Assembly (NCBI GenBank): GCA_013360535.1
Contig: JABWBL010000196.1
Span: 1 to 6,495 of the forward strand
From: Planctomycetaceae bacterium
GTDB taxonomy: Bacteria; Planctomycetota; UBA1135; GCA-002686595
DNA length: 6,495 nt
Direction: 5' to 3'
Shown here piece after piece: positions 6,464-6,495 of the stretch; positions within the stretch are counted from its first letter, which is position 1; each line of letters begins with the position of its first letter. A program made the translations under genes and the position numbers. The notes under the pieces are model-generated. The model was not told the DNA's origin. It made no database searches and saw only the letters and a program-made list of their open reading frames with translations.

Positions 6464-6495
6464 GCTCCACCGTCCTTGCGCGCGGCGCACGAGAC
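6460..6495 (-). CDS. C-terminal end of an upstream gene, possibly the [2Fe-2S] subunit
   Basis: Eleven codons reading VSCAARKDGGA are followed by a TGA (6462-6460) that overlaps the hcrA start as ATGA. The overlap is the typical layout of coupled subunit genes. In hcrCAB-type operons the gene before hcrA encodes the small subunit with two [2Fe-2S] clusters, so that is the natural expectation. The visible tail is too short to show it, because the iron-sulfur motifs lie well upstream. This is position-based inference only. Confidence 0.4.
   Translation of the reverse strand, partial: VSCAARKDGGA
6473..6477 (-). promoter_or_regulatory. Ribosome binding site of hcrA
   Basis: AAGGA on the minus strand is nine bases before the ATG at 6463. 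It lies inside the end of the upstream reading frame, consistent with a tightly packed operon. Confidence 0.6.

Noticed and set aside
1..6495. CRISPR arrays, tRNA or rRNA genes, insertion-sequence ends
   Set aside because: No spaced direct repeats, no tRNA-like cloverleaf, no rRNA-like stretch, and no transposase frame or paired terminal repeats were found on reading both strands by eye.

Overview
The window is GC-rich DNA with almost every base in a gene. Four complete or partial genes plus one gene remnant lie on the minus strand, and one gene lies on the plus strand. The best clue to the organism is the secreted protein at 1745-2962. Its C-terminal module (paired Cys near 'YCTAGTSTAGC', an 'LCVKLPTQR' strand, 'CDGSFTLDW', then 'WYRDP' and a final 'LSNAL') is of a type I associate with GC-rich, uncultured or recently cultured Planctomycetota. 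That assignment comes from memory of the family and is an inference. The first ~980 bases look different: the LivF/LivG proteins read like those of Alphaproteobacteria or Betaproteobacteria.

Layout from left to right. Positions 1-668 (minus) encode the branched-chain amino acid type ABC transporter ATPase LivF, cut at its C-terminus by the window edge. Positions 674 to about 985 (minus) hold only the last ~100 residues of LivG. Its Walker A half is missing, and the sequence changes character at about 980-1010. From there a plus-strand gene of unknown function, rich in tryptophan and probably beta-structured, runs to 1657. A strong inverted repeat at 1687-1713 separates it from the convergent L-type lectin-like secreted protein (1745-2962, minus). 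After a 103-base gap come two tightly coupled minus-strand genes. They encode a molybdenum hydroxylase of the xanthine dehydrogenase family: the FAD subunit (3066-4085) and the molybdopterin subunit (4088-6463). The last 36 bases hold the probable end of a further upstream gene that overlaps the molybdopterin gene by ATGA.

The most informative functional signal is in the FAD subunit. It carries a four-cysteine insertion at residues 123, 139, 147 and 156. As I recall, this is exactly the spacing used by the beta subunit of 4-hydroxybenzoyl-CoA reductase (HcrB) to hold an extra [4Fe-4S] cluster. With the large subunit alongside and a coupled gene upstream in the place of the [2Fe-2S] subunit, the locus reads as an hcrCAB-type operon for reductive dehydroxylation of 4-hydroxybenzoyl-CoA to benzoyl-CoA, or a close paralogue acting on another substrate.

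The strangest structural point is the break at about 980-1010. A proteobacterial-type livG loses its 5' two thirds exactly where a plus-strand gene that may also lack its 5' part begins. A chimeric assembly join is the simplest explanation; a genuine recombination junction is the alternative.
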